Shown: positions 13,553-20,331 of the stretch, one piece after another
How the letters are laid out: every line of letters starts with the position of its first letter
Numbering within the stretch: position 1 is the first letter of the stretch
Notes under the pieces: generated by a model
Told to the model about the DNA's origin: nothing
The model's input: the letters and a program-made list of their open reading frames with translations, nothing else
The model's database searches: none
From: a virus
Reading direction: 5' to 3' (one strand)
Virus record (IMG/VR): IMGVR_UViG_3300033233_000145
Location: 1 to 27,273 of that record
Length of the DNA: 27,273 nucleotides
Program-made: the position numbers and the translations under genes

Positions 13553-16104
13553 CGGCCACTGGCGAGCGTGTCGTAATCCAGGGCGCGGCCGAAGCGGCGC
13601 CGGTCTACGCTCAGGTCTACCTTGAGGTCATCCCCGCGCTTGGCGACCTGTCCCACGCCGGGAACGGACCAGGGGACCTCGACGGGACCGCCGGAGTGCA
13701 TCCGGTTGAGCGTCTGAAGGGTCGGCAGCCCGATGCTCTGGACGGCGTGACGCTGCATCACGAACTCGCCTTGCTGCAGGATCGCCGGAACCTCGCCCGG
13801 GCCCATCCCCCCCGAGTGAAGACGTGCCGCGTGGGCCATGACCTCGGACGAGGGCGGAACCATGCCGCCGGCGTGCATGACCAGCCCCCCGGCGTGGAAG
13901 CCGCGCTGCACGATGATCTGGATGGTCTTGCGTGAGGGGAGCTGCGCGATCGAATCGCCGATGGCAGCGAGTTCGCTCCGGGCATTGCCGCCGACGTCTA
14001 CCGTGATGCCCCACCGCTTCGTGATGGCTTGGAGCACGTCGCGGATGTCTCCGAGCGTGCCGAGGATCTGCTTGGACAGGTCCGCCGCCGTGGTGGCCGC
14101 GAACTCCTGCGCCTTGCGGAGGGTCGCTTCGATGGAGCCCCGCGTTTCCTCGGACGCCCCGGCGATCGCGTGCGCGGCGTCGGCTCCCGCAGGACCGAGC
14201 GCGACGAGTTGCTGCACCAGGAGTTTGGACCCCTTGGTCCCGTCGGCAATGATGGAGTTGAGGTCGCGGGCGAACCTGCGCTGCGAGCTGAACGCCTTGG
14301 TCAAAGCGGCGTCGATCTTGCCCGCGTTGCCCTCGAAGTTCGAGGCTATCGTCCCGAACGCGTCGTCAACGAAGTTGAGGCTTTCGGCCGCGGCGGCCTG
14401 CCAGGACTGCATCGCCTGCGCCGCCGACTGGAGCGTGGACCGCGTGAAGGTCCCCCATGCCCCGAAGTCCGTTCGTGACTTGCGGAGCGCGTCCCGGGCG
14501 TCCTTGCGGAAGGCCGAAACGTCGACGCCCATCTGCGCCAGCCCAGCGGATGCCTTGTCTATCTGCGGGTCCAGGTCCGCCAGCCCAGCGACGACCGAGG
14601 AGTGGATGACCGCGCCGGCCAGCGCGGCCTTCTGCTGCATGACCTCGAAACCTAGCGCGAGACTCTCGACCCCGGGTCTGACCTGTTCGAGCGCCTGGTC
14701 GAAGAGATCCAGACCAACCCCCGACAGGTGCTCGCGGGTCTCAGCGGCCGCGGCGTTGAAGTCCTCGATGCTCGTCGCGCCCTGAACGGTGCTCTGCGCG
14801 ATGAGGTCGAACGCCGCCTTGGCCTCGGTGGCTTCCTGGGCGAGCTTGCTGGTGATCGTGTGCAAGATGGCGACGGCGGCCACGCCCAGGGCGATGGGCC
14901 CGGCCAGCGCGGTGACCGAGGCACCTAGGCCGCCGGTAACGGCCGCTCCGCCCGCTGCCGCTCCGCCTGCGAGTGCTCCAGGGACGATGAGCCCCGATGC
15001 CCTCGCGGCGAACCCCGCCGGGATCGCGGCCTCGGCTCCTGCGGCCAAGCCCGCGGATGCCGCTACCTCACCGTTCATGGCGACGACCGCGGCGAGTGCG
15101 GGGACCAGCTCGGTCGTTATGGCCGAGGCGAGCAGCGTCATCGCCGCGGCCTCGTCGATGGTCGTGGCGGTCTGTGCAGTGGTCGCCGCGGTCGTTCCGG
15201 TCAGTCCGGCGACCAAGGCTCCGAGACCTGCCGCGATCTTGCCGAACAGGATCGGGATGAACTCGATCAGCTTGTACGCCAGGAACGCGAGACCGACCGA
15301 ACGGATCAGCGGCAGCGCGGGTCCGATGGCAGCCACGACCAGCCTGAGGACCTCCGCGAGGTCCGTGAGGATCGGGATGACAGCACGGGCGAGAGAAACC
15401 TGGAGCCCATCGAACGCCGCCCCGAGTTCGCGTTGCGCGATGGAGAGTTCACGCGCCGCGGTGACGTCTTCCTCAGACATGACCAGTCCCGCGTCACGGG
15501 CATTCTGCGCGAACGTCGCGAGCTCCTCGGAGTTGGCCGCGAGCAGCGGAAGCAGTGACTTGCCCGAGCGCCCGAACAGGTTCATCGCCGCGGCGGTACG
15601 CGCGAGCCCGGGGGGCATCGCGTTGAAAGTGTCCGAGAGCTGACTGAGGATCGCCTGGAAGTCCAGTTGCCCATCGGCGGTTCGCGCCGCGGTGATCCCG
15701 TACTGCGCTAGCACCGCATCGCCCGCGACCAGATGCTTGGAGAAGATGCCGAACCCGACCGACAGCTTGTCCACCCCGACGCCCAGAGCCTCACCCTGAG
15801 CGCGGAGGATGGAAGCCTGCTCGGCGGTCGTGCCGAGTTGCTTCTCGAGGGTGCGCGTTTCGCCGGCGATGGTCTGGAAGTCGTTCACGGCGGCGATGGT
15901 CATCGCACCGAGCGCGACCCCGACACCGGCTGCGGCGGTCGTGAAGGCCCCCCCGATCCGGGCGGCGCTCGAAACACCCGTTGCTGATGCGGCGGTAGTG
16001 CTCGTGCCGAACTTCTTTACCTGAGCCGACGCGAGCGCGAGGCCCCTCGTCAGACCAGCCGTATCCGCGCCGATCCGCACGAACAGTTCGGAGACCGTCG
16101 CCAC
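13549..16104 (-). CDS. Tape measure protein
   Basis: This 851-aa protein is the longest gene here. N-terminal SELFVRIGADTAGLTRGLAL and KQLGTTAEQASILRAQGEAL are typical of tail tape measure proteins. Hydrophobic Ala/Gly-rich stretches (about 265-310 and 370-415) may enter the host membrane at DNA ejection. The C-terminus has the repeated GG-x-H motif (FHAGGLVMHAGGMVPP, LHSGGMGPGEVPAILQQGEF) common in this family. GTG at 16104 follows the TAA of a 14-codon frame, with GGAAGGGG upstream. From the family rule of roughly 0.15 nm per residue, the tail would be near 130 nm, an estimate only. Confidence 0.92.
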   Translation of the reverse strand: MATVSELFVRIGADTAGLTRGLALASAQVKKFGTSTTAASATGVSSAARIGGAFTTAAAGVGVALGAMTIAAVNDFQTIAGETRTLEKQLGTTAEQASILRAQGEALGVGVDKLSVGFGIFSKHLVAGDAVLAQYGITAARTADGQLDFQAILSQLSDTFNAMPPGLARTAAAMNLFGRSGKSLLPLLAANSEELATFAQNARDAGLVMSEEDVTAARELSIAQRELGAAFDGLQVSLARAVIPILTDLAEVLRLVVAAIGPALPLIRSVGLAFLAYKLIEFIPILFGKIAAGLGALVAGLTGTTAATTAQTATTIDEAAAMTLLASAITTELVPALAAVVAMNGEVAASAGLAAGAEAAIPAGFAARASGLIVPGALAGGAAAGGAAVTGGLGASVTALAGPIALGVAAVAILHTITSKLAQEATEAKAAFDLIAQSTVQGATSIEDFNAAAAETREHLSGVGLDLFDQALEQVRPGVESLALGFEVMQQKAALAGAVIHSSVVAGLADLDPQIDKASAGLAQMGVDVSAFRKDARDALRKSRTDFGAWGTFTRSTLQSAAQAMQSWQAAAAESLNFVDDAFGTIASNFEGNAGKIDAALTKAFSSQRRFARDLNSIIADGTKGSKLLVQQLVALGPAGADAAHAIAGASEETRGSIEATLRKAQEFAATTAADLSKQILGTLGDIRDVLQAITKRWGITVDVGGNARSELAAIGDSIAQLPSRKTIQIIVQRGFHAGGLVMHAGGMVPPSSEVMAHAARLHSGGMGPGEVPAILQQGEFVMQRHAVQSIGLPTLQTLNRMHSGGPVEVPWSVPGVGQVAKRGDDLKVDLSVDRRRFGRALDYDTLASGR

Positions 16105-16148
16105 TTAGACCCCTTCCACGCGAAGGAGGCCGCCCCGAAGGACGGCCA

Positions 16149-16807
16149 TCACTTCGCCAGACGCCGCAAGGCGTCCTCGGCTTCCTGAGGTTCCACCTCT
16201 CGGGGGGCCTCGAAGCGCAGTATGAAGTCCTCCGCAGACAGCGCCTTGTCGCGCCGTCCACGGTTGACGTTGGCGACCGTCGCGGCGATCACACCGGCCC
16301 GCAGGTCGTCGCGGCGGGGTCCGAGCAGCGGCCCCTCGACGGCTTCTAGCGCCATCCATTCAGTCAGCTCGCGACTGGAGATGGAACCGAGGAGTTCGGC
16401 GACGGTGCGGCCGAGAGCGAGGGCGAGGCGGAAGTAGAATCGCCGCTCCCCTCGCTGTCGGAGTTTCCCTCCAGGAACTCCATGTCCTTCTCGCCGATGC
16501 CCGACAGGCGCTTGGCGACCTCGCCCACCCGAGCAAGGGCCGCCGAGGACTTGCGGCCGAGCTTGCCTACCTGGTCCTCGCTCATCTTGGGCTCGACAAG
16601 GGCCATCTGGATCAGCCGCGCGGTCGCGTTGCCCTTGGGGACGAAGCGGTCGCCCTTGATGTAGCCGACGGCGGCTTCCCACCGTTCGCGCTCGGCACCG
16701 GATAGCCCTCGGACCAAGACCGGGCCCCCCCACTCGACGACGTTGACCTCTTCGGTCTCGATGTCATCGGCGGCGAAGATCTGTTCCGCGGACAGGTACT
16801 TGCCCAT
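16149..16807 (-). CDS. Tail assembly chaperone, -1 frameshift G-T fusion product
   Basis: Translation starts at ATG 16807, shared with the shorter chaperone, and after codon 115 shifts to the -1 frame at GGGAAAC (16469-16463), continuing LRQRGERRFYFRLALALGRT to a TGA at 16149; total about 219 aa. The T part contains SSRELTEWMALEAVEG, RRDDLRAGVIAATVANV and SAEDFILRFE, which is a strong match to the T-domain of lambda gpG-T-like proteins. As in lambda, the minor fusion is expected to bridge tape measure and tail tube protein during tail assembly. The T frame has no good start codon of its own at the correct place, which supports the frameshift. Confidence 0.88.
16364..16807 (-). CDS. Tail assembly chaperone (G-type, unshifted)
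   Basis: This is the 147-aa product read without frameshift. It starts MGKYLSAEQIFAADDIETEE, has VVEWGGPVLVRGLSGAERER and VALVEPK-like segments (QMALVEPKMSEDQVGKLG), and after the slippery site has a Ser/Pro-rich low-complexity tail (STSASPSLSAAPSPNSS), as expected when a frame is only kept open by chance. ATG at 16807 has AAGGAGG upstream. In the family the unshifted form is made in excess and coats the tape measure. It lies between the tail tube and tape measure genes, the conserved site for this gene. Confidence 0.85.
   Translation of the reverse strand: MGKYLSAEQIFAADDIETEEVNVVEWGGPVLVRGLSGAERERWEAAVGYIKGDRFVPKGNATARLIQMALVEPKMSEDQVGKLGRKSSAALARVGEVAKRLSGIGEKDMEFLEGNSDSEGSGDSTSASPSLSAAPSPNSSVPSPVAS
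16463..16469 (-). promoter_or_regulatory. GGGAAAC -1 ribosomal frameshift site
   Basis: On the minus strand the heptamer G GGA AAC is in the correct zero-frame phase (X XXY YYZ) relative to ATG 16807: GGA occupies 16468-16466 and AAC 16465-16463. GGGAAAC is a canonical slippery sequence. The GC-rich downstream region (GCGAGGGGAGCGGCGA) could form a stimulatory structure. Confidence 0.88.
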
Positions 16808-16876
16808 GCGGCAGCCTCCTTCGGTAGTGCGGGATAGGACGGATGGTGCTGGTAGTGCTGGTGGTTCAGGGAGGAG

Positions 16877-17269
16877 CTAGGAAGCGCTTACCATGACTCC
16901 GGTAGTCGTGAACTCCAGGTCCACGGTCTCCTCTTCGCCCGTCGCCGGAGCGTGGACGGTGAACCCGCTCACGTAGGCGTCGACCGTGTAGTCGAAGCCC
17001 CCGGGGCTCGTCATCACGAGCGATGCGGGTGAGGAACTGTCGCCCACCACGGCCTCGAACGCGGCGTGGGAGGTGACGTGGTTGCAGGAGAACGTGATCT
17101 GTGAGGGGTCCTTCAGCCCGGCGATGTACTCGCGGGTGCCCGACTCCGAGTCGTGGTTCGTGACCTCCACCCTGGCGCTGGTCACGCCGAGGTCGAAGGT
17201 CTTGATCTCGTCGATGGAGTCGCCACCGAACGTGACGGTCCAACCCTGAGCGAGGAATGCATCGGTCAT
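16877..17269 (-). CDS. Major tail tube protein
   Basis: This 130-aa protein has the compact beta-rich make-up of siphophage tail tube subunits: GWTVTFGGDSIDEIKTFDLG, DSESGTREYIAGLKDPSQIT and FDYTVDAYVSGFTVHAPATG, ending DLEFTTTGVMVSAS. The ExxDLxxS/TxxR...EYIAGLKD pattern is common in lambda gpV/TP901-like tail tube families. ATG at 17269 has AAGGACA upstream. Its position between the tail terminator and the chaperone genes is the conserved place. It would polymerise into the tail tube around the tape measure protein. Confidence 0.85.
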   Translation of the reverse strand: MTDAFLAQGWTVTFGGDSIDEIKTFDLGVTSARVEVTNHDSESGTREYIAGLKDPSQITFSCNHVTSHAAFEAVVGDSSSPASLVMTSPGGFDYTVDAYVSGFTVHAPATGEEETVDLEFTTTGVMVSAS

Positions 17270-17308
17270 CGTGCTGTCCTTTCTCTCGTGCGGTCATGGC
17301 CGGACGGT

Positions 17309-17686
17309 TCAGCTCGTGGCGACCTCCTCCTCCAGCCCGACCCACAGGCGGACGTCGACGATCACGCGGTGGAGCTTCTGCTCCGGCGCGAAGCCCTCGA
17401 GCTGGTTCTGCACCAGGGCTCGACCGGCCTCGGTGGTCATGTCCTCAAGCGCCCCGACGACCTCGCGGGCGAGCGCTCGGGCGCCGGCCGGGGTGTTGTC
17501 CCAGCACGTCACCTGATACAGCGCGCCGACGAGCGAGGTGCCCTCGTGTACGCGCACGCGCTGAGTGGACACGCGCTGGTAGGTGAGCACCGGCAGCGTC
17601 ACGCCGAGGGGGAAGACCAGGGGGTAGACGCGGTCACTCGCCGAGGTCGCCGAGAGCACGTCGTAGAGCAGGGAGTCGGTACTCAG
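17309..17686 (-). CDS. Tail terminator/completion protein (DUF3168-like), apparent CTG start
   Basis: Family-typical sequence starts with LSTDSLLYDVLSATSASDRV and continues YPLVFPLGVTLPVLTYQRV, then LYQVTCWDNTPAGARALARE and HRVIVDVRLWV. Related DUF3168/gpU-type proteins form the ring ending the tail. The first standard in-frame start is GTG 17659, which lacks a ribosome binding site and would delete the conserved LLYDVLS segment. GGAGG lies seven bases before CTG 17686, so CTG is the likely initiator, giving 125 aa. The stop is at 17309, and it precedes the tail tube gene as expected. Confidence 0.75.
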   Translation of the reverse strand: MSTDSLLYDVLSATSASDRVYPLVFPLGVTLPVLTYQRVSTQRVRVHEGTSLVGALYQVTCWDNTPAGARALAREVVGALEDMTTEAGRALVQNQLEGFAPEQKLHRVIVDVRLWVGLEEEVATS

Positions 17687-17785
17687 GGGTTCACCTCCAA
17701 GAACATCTCGAAGCCGTGCCTGACCGTGTTGTCCGTGTTGCCTTATGTGATGAGATGCCGTCCCCGGAACCGTTGGGGCGCAGGT

Positions 17786-17803
17786 GTCAAATCTTTTTTT
17801 GAC
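17786..17803. promoter_or_regulatory. Interrupted palindrome in the noncoding gap before the plus-strand gene
   Basis: GTCAAA (17786-17791) and TTTGAC (17798-17803) are perfect inverted repeats around a T-rich 6-base centre. CAGGT (17781-17785) and ACCTG (17802-17806) offer an alternative pairing. It is the only strongly AT-rich patch in the otherwise GC-rich gap 17687-17904. It may be an operator; both arms also contain a TTGAC -35-like hexamer part, but no convincing -10 sits at the usual distance on either strand. Confidence 0.35.
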
Positions 17804-17904
17804 CTGGGCTTTCGCGTGTGAACCCGCAGGTTACGTTGCGGCGCAGACCGGAGAAACCGACCTCCATTCTCATACTGGTGGGTGACGGAGGGAGGAGGTG
17901 AGAC

Positions 17905-18141
17905 ATGGAACCGAACCGACTCGAGTTGATGGACGAGTGGGAAGGATGGCAGCGCGTCGTGGAGGCCCTCAAAACCTGCGCCTGCGCCATCGACATCAAC
18001 GAGGAAGACCGACTCGCCGCTGCGATCACGATGTGGGGCGAGCTGCTAGTCGCGCTCCGCATGACGCAGACGGCAGAGGTACGAGCGGACGCGCTGGAGG
18101 CGAGGATCACGAAGTTCAACCGCGTTCTTGCGCGGCGGTAA
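17905..18141 (+). CDS. Moron-like small helical protein, only plus-strand gene
   Basis: This 78-aa protein starts at ATG 17905, preceded by GGAGGAGG with a six-base spacer (TGAGAC), and ends with TAA at 18141. It starts MEPNRLELMDEWEGWQRVVE and is predicted mostly helical, with one CAC pair (TCACAID) and AITMWGELLVALRMTQTAEV. I recognise no family. It sits against the direction of all other genes, between head-completion and tail-terminator genes, and has its own strong terminator. This gene-plus-terminator unit is the hallmark of a moron, usually expressed independently of the late genes, for example in lysogens. The convergent minus-strand frame is a shadow. Confidence 0.75.
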   Translation: MEPNRLELMDEWEGWQRVVEALKTCACAIDINEEDRLAAAITMWGELLVALRMTQTAEVRADALEARITKFNRVLARR

Positions 18142-18154
18142 TGGACCGGAGAAT

Positions 18155-18189
18155 GCCCCCTGGCTTCGGCTGGGGGGCTTCTTTCTCTT
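18155..18189 (+). terminator. Rho-independent terminator with UUCG tetraloop
   Basis: GCCCCC (18155-18160) pairs with GGGGGC (18173-18178). Inner TGGC and GCTG pair with two G-U wobbles around a TTCG loop (18165-18168). A T-rich tail TTCTTTCTCTT follows at 18179-18189. It begins 14 bases after the stop of the plus-strand gene and so serves it. Confidence 0.85.
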
Positions 18190-18195
18190 GTGCAA

Positions 18196-18209
18196 CCCCC
18201 GCGCGGGGG
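18196..18209 (-). terminator. Possible minus-strand terminator hairpin after the gp10-like gene
   Basis: CCCCCGCGCGGGGG is a perfect 14-bp palindrome just past the TAG of the gp10-like gene. The minus-strand tail is short (TTGC), so it may only slow transcription. If it does stop it, the tail genes need another promoter in 17687-17904. Confidence 0.3.
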
Positions 18210-18210
18210 G

Positions 18211-18558
18211 CTAGCGGAACAAGCGAGCGAGCAGCACCGAGGCAGCGCGGGCGAACCCGGGGGCGGCCTGGTCGGCGGCGGGGCGAAGGAACGGCTGGGC
18301 GGGGGTATCGCTGGTGCCGAACTCGACTGGAGCGGCGTAGGGGATGCTGGTGCCCACCCGCGCGCCCTCGGAGTCGGTCTCGGTATGGATCGAGTCCCGC
18401 AGCGCGCCCGTGAGCACCGGGGCGCGGGCCTTCGCGGCCTGCTCGACCTCCGCCGCTCCGCTGGCGACGATCCCGGCTCCCGCGGCCTTGGACGCGACGC
18501 CGAGCGCGGCGAACTTGGCCACGGCCTGGGGGACGCCGAACACCTGGATGCGGATCAA
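18211..18558 (-). CDS. HK97 gp10-like head-tail/tail completion protein
   Basis: This 115-aa protein starts IRIQVFGVPQAVAKFAALGV and has the family hallmark AKARAPVLTGALRDSI, then VGTSIPYAAPVEFGTSDTPA and QPFLRPAADQA. AP.xTGxLRxSI...YAxxVEFGT...PFLRPA is the classic pattern of HK97-gp10-like proteins, which complete the neck or tail end. The start is TTG at 18558, overlapping the preceding TGA as TTGA, with GGAG upstream. It lies between the stopper and (beyond the plus-strand gene) the tail terminator, in the usual order. Confidence 0.88.
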   Translation of the reverse strand: MIRIQVFGVPQAVAKFAALGVASKAAGAGIVASGAAEVEQAAKARAPVLTGALRDSIHTETDSEGARVGTSIPYAAPVEFGTSDTPAQPFLRPAADQAAPGFARAASVLLARLFR

Positions 18559-18920
18559 GGCTCACGCTCCACGATGCGTAGCGGCGTCAGGATGGCCCAG
18601 GAGTCCCGCTCTACCCCGGTGATGTCGTAGGTGATCCCGGCTACCAGGGCGCGGTGGGCCTCGGTGATGTCGGGGAAGTCCCCGAGCAGGATGAGCCGCT
18701 GCTCCCGGGCCTGCGTGATCGCCCCCGGGGCGACCAGCTCGGACTCAGGGCCGGACCCGGGGAAGAACGCCGAGCGCTGCGCCGGGATACCGGTGTAGAC
18801 CGAGGACCAGGACTCGGCCTCGCCGCCTTCCTCGTCGCGGCTGACCGAGCGGGCCTGGATCGTGGCGGCGTCGGGGAAACCTCGGGCTACGGTGGTCGCG
18901 CTCGGCGTGGGGAACGGCAA
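18555..18920 (-). CDS. Head closure (stopper-like) protein
   Basis: This 121-aa protein starts with TTG at 18920, with a strong AAAGGAGGT six bases upstream. Sequence includes VSRDEEGGEAESWSSVYTGI, IPAQRSAFFPGSG and the closing ITYDITGVERDSWAILTPLR, with a beta-rich layout (DEEGG... IPAR... Y.I.GVE......) typical of SPP1 gp16/HK97 gp7-like stopper proteins that plug the connector after DNA packaging. It precedes the gp10-like gene. The family match is by pattern and position. Confidence 0.7.
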   Translation of the reverse strand: MPFPTPSATTVARGFPDAATIQARSVSRDEEGGEAESWSSVYTGIPAQRSAFFPGSGPESELVAPGAITQAREQRLILLGDFPDITEAHRALVAGITYDITGVERDSWAILTPLRIVEREP

Positions 18921-19019
18921 CTAGGGACCTCCTTTGGAGATTGACCGCGCCGTCGCCGGTTGACGCCTTGCGGCCCCGGACGCCCGCGCCTCACCTTCAT
19001 GCCGACGACGCTCGGTCAC
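18921..19019 (-). CDS. Possible 32-aa basic protein
   Basis: GTG at 19019 overlaps the stop of the glycosyltransferase gene as GTGA and the frame ends TAG immediately before the TTG start of the stopper gene. It would encode an Arg/Ala-rich peptide starting VTERRRHEGEARASGAARRQ. A competing frame from ATG 19000 (MKVRRGRPGPQGVNRRRRGQ, 37 codons, ending inside the stopper gene) is also basic and resembles small basic proteins seen after capsid genes in some phages. At most one is likely real; neither has clear homology. Confidence 0.3.
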   Translation of the reverse strand: MTERRRHEGEARASGAARRQPATARSISKGGP

Positions 19020-19711
19020 CTGCTCGCGATCAGCTCGCGCATCTGCTCCGGCCTTCGTGCTCTCAGGTACGCCGCGGCGATAGCTCGGTTCTCCGCGTCG
19101 CTCGTCTGTCCGTCCCACAGGTCCCGCCCGCTGCGGCCGATGCGGGGGTGCCACAGGTGGATGCAGGTGCCGCGCATCATCACCGGAGCCCCGTAGAGCA
19201 CCCGGAGCGCCCGGGCGAAGGTGACGTCGTCCTGCCCCCAGCCGGCGATGCGCTCGTCCATCCCCCCGACGCCGTCGAATGCTTCGCGGGTAACGAGCAG
19301 CGGCGGGGCAGCGACGAACGTGTTCAGGTTCTCCAAGCCCTTGCGCTGGCGGGGTGTCAGCGTCCCGTCCCAGGCTGGGCCTTGCGCCAGGATATCCCGA
19401 GTCGTCTGTTCGTCGAGCTTCAGTTTCAGGTTCCACGGCTTAGACCACGCGGCTCCGACGGTGATGGCGTCCAGAGCCTTGCCGACCAGCTCGGGGGACA
19501 CCCAGGTATCGGCGTCGGTGATGAGATACACGCCGCCGGACGCTCGGGACGCGGCGGCGTTCACGGCCTTTCCCTTGTTGAACGGCAACCCGTCGTCTGT
19601 TCCGACGAGCACCTCAGCGAAGCTCTTGTGCAGGCTGGCGGCGATCAGGTCCCAGAGTTTCGTGCGATGCCCGTCCCCCGGTTCGCGGAACGGGACCAGT
19701 ACGGAGATCAC
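19016..19711 (-). CDS. GT-A fold glycosyltransferase (GT2/GT27-like)
   Basis: This 231-aa protein starts with GTG at 19711 (GTGA overlap) reading VISVLVPFREPGDGHRTKLW. It has the nucleotide-binding start, NKGKAVNAAASRASGG, a DxD metal site in LITDADTW (DAD at 66-68) and GGMDERIAGWGQDDVTFARA (149-168), which matches the GWGxED-type acceptor segment of galactosyl/N-acetylgalactosaminyl transferases. HLWHPR near the C-terminus is also usual. There is no membrane segment. It is coupled to the GT32-like gene and probably acts on virion proteins or another phage-specific acceptor; the sugar and acceptor cannot be read from sequence. Confidence 0.85.
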   Translation of the reverse strand: MISVLVPFREPGDGHRTKLWDLIAASLHKSFAEVLVGTDDGLPFNKGKAVNAAASRASGGVYLITDADTWVSPELVGKALDAITVGAAWSKPWNLKLKLDEQTTRDILAQGPAWDGTLTPRQRKGLENLNTFVAAPPLLVTREAFDGVGGMDERIAGWGQDDVTFARALRVLYGAPVMMRGTCIHLWHPRIGRSGRDLWDGQTSDAENRAIAAAYLRARRPEQMRELIASR

Positions 19712-20331
19712 CAGGGCACCCCCGTCTGCGCTTTCCAGCCTGCGACCCAATGGTGTACACAGTAGGACTCCGGGGGATACGGCCCTCCGAGCCGCTCCCG
19801 CTCCCACCACAGCACCGGGTAGAACGTCTCGCGGGGAAGCCGCCGGACGTCGCGGCGTCGGCGCCACACGCGGGTGAACGGCACCGGCCCCGTCTGGTAG
19901 TTGGGCTTGGTTCCCGGCTGGTGATCGAACCAGCCCGGTAGGTAGTCCAACACGGCCGCGAACGCCGGATGTCCCGGGGGCGAACCGAGCACCGTGGGGC
20001 AGAGCAGGACCCGGTCCTTCTCCCACGCCGCGAACGGCCGGTCATCGTCTAGGAGCGGGTCGAACGGTCGCAGCGGTTCCACGTCCGTGTCGACGTAGAC
20101 GCCGCCGTGGGCCAGCATGATCTCGTACCGGAGCAGGTCCGCCTTGCCCGCCCACGTCTGGCACCTGTCGAACAACGCCTTGGTCCGCATCCACCCGAGC
20201 TGTGACGAGTCGTCCCAGGTCACGAACTCCCACGATGGATGCAGCGCCTTGAACCTGTCCCAGTAGTCCTCGAAGCGTCGCGGGACCTGCTCGTCGAGCC
20301 ATATCCTGTGATACACGCGAGGGATGATCAC
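19708..20331 (-). CDS. OCH1/GT32-like glycosyltransferase
   Basis: This 207-aa protein starts with GTG at 20331 and reads VIIPRVYHRIWLDEQVPRRF, then HPSWEFVTWDD and GKADLLRYEIMLAHGGVYVD with DTD at 81-83. IPRxxHxIW, P.WE..xWDD, and AxxxDxxRYxxLxxxGGxYxDxD are the diagnostic blocks of the Gly_transf_sug (DXD) family, which includes OCH1-type mannosyltransferases and bacterial GT32 enzymes. The C-terminal HHWVAGWK supplies the usual late His/Trp. It overlaps both neighbours by four bases in the same cassette. The donor sugar is unknown. Confidence 0.9.
   Translation of the reverse strand: MIIPRVYHRIWLDEQVPRRFEDYWDRFKALHPSWEFVTWDDSSQLGWMRTKALFDRCQTWAGKADLLRYEIMLAHGGVYVDTDVEPLRPFDPLLDDDRPFAAWEKDRVLLCPTVLGSPPGHPAFAAVLDYLPGWFDHQPGTKPNYQTGPVPFTRVWRRRRDVRRLPRETFYPVLWWERERLGGPYPPESYCVHHWVAGWKAQTGVPW

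Noticed and set aside
13838-15643. Long plus-strand frames antisense to the tape measure gene
   Set aside because: They are Ala/Ser-rich shadow translations with no motif, opposite a clear tape measure protein.
17799-17876. Plus-strand promoter for the moron gene (TTGACC or CATACT)
   Set aside because: The two boxes are not at a usual distance from each other and neither has a good partner, so no promoter was called.
17898-18413. Longer plus-strand frame beginning with GTG 17898
   Set aside because: It is Arg/Gly/Pro-rich, runs through the terminator and into the gp10-like gene antisense; the ATG frame at 17905 has better codon use and a correctly spaced ribosome binding site.
19020-19436. 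171-codon minus-strand frame
   Set aside because: Most of it is a shadow of the glycosyltransferase; only its last 33 codons could be a separate short gene.
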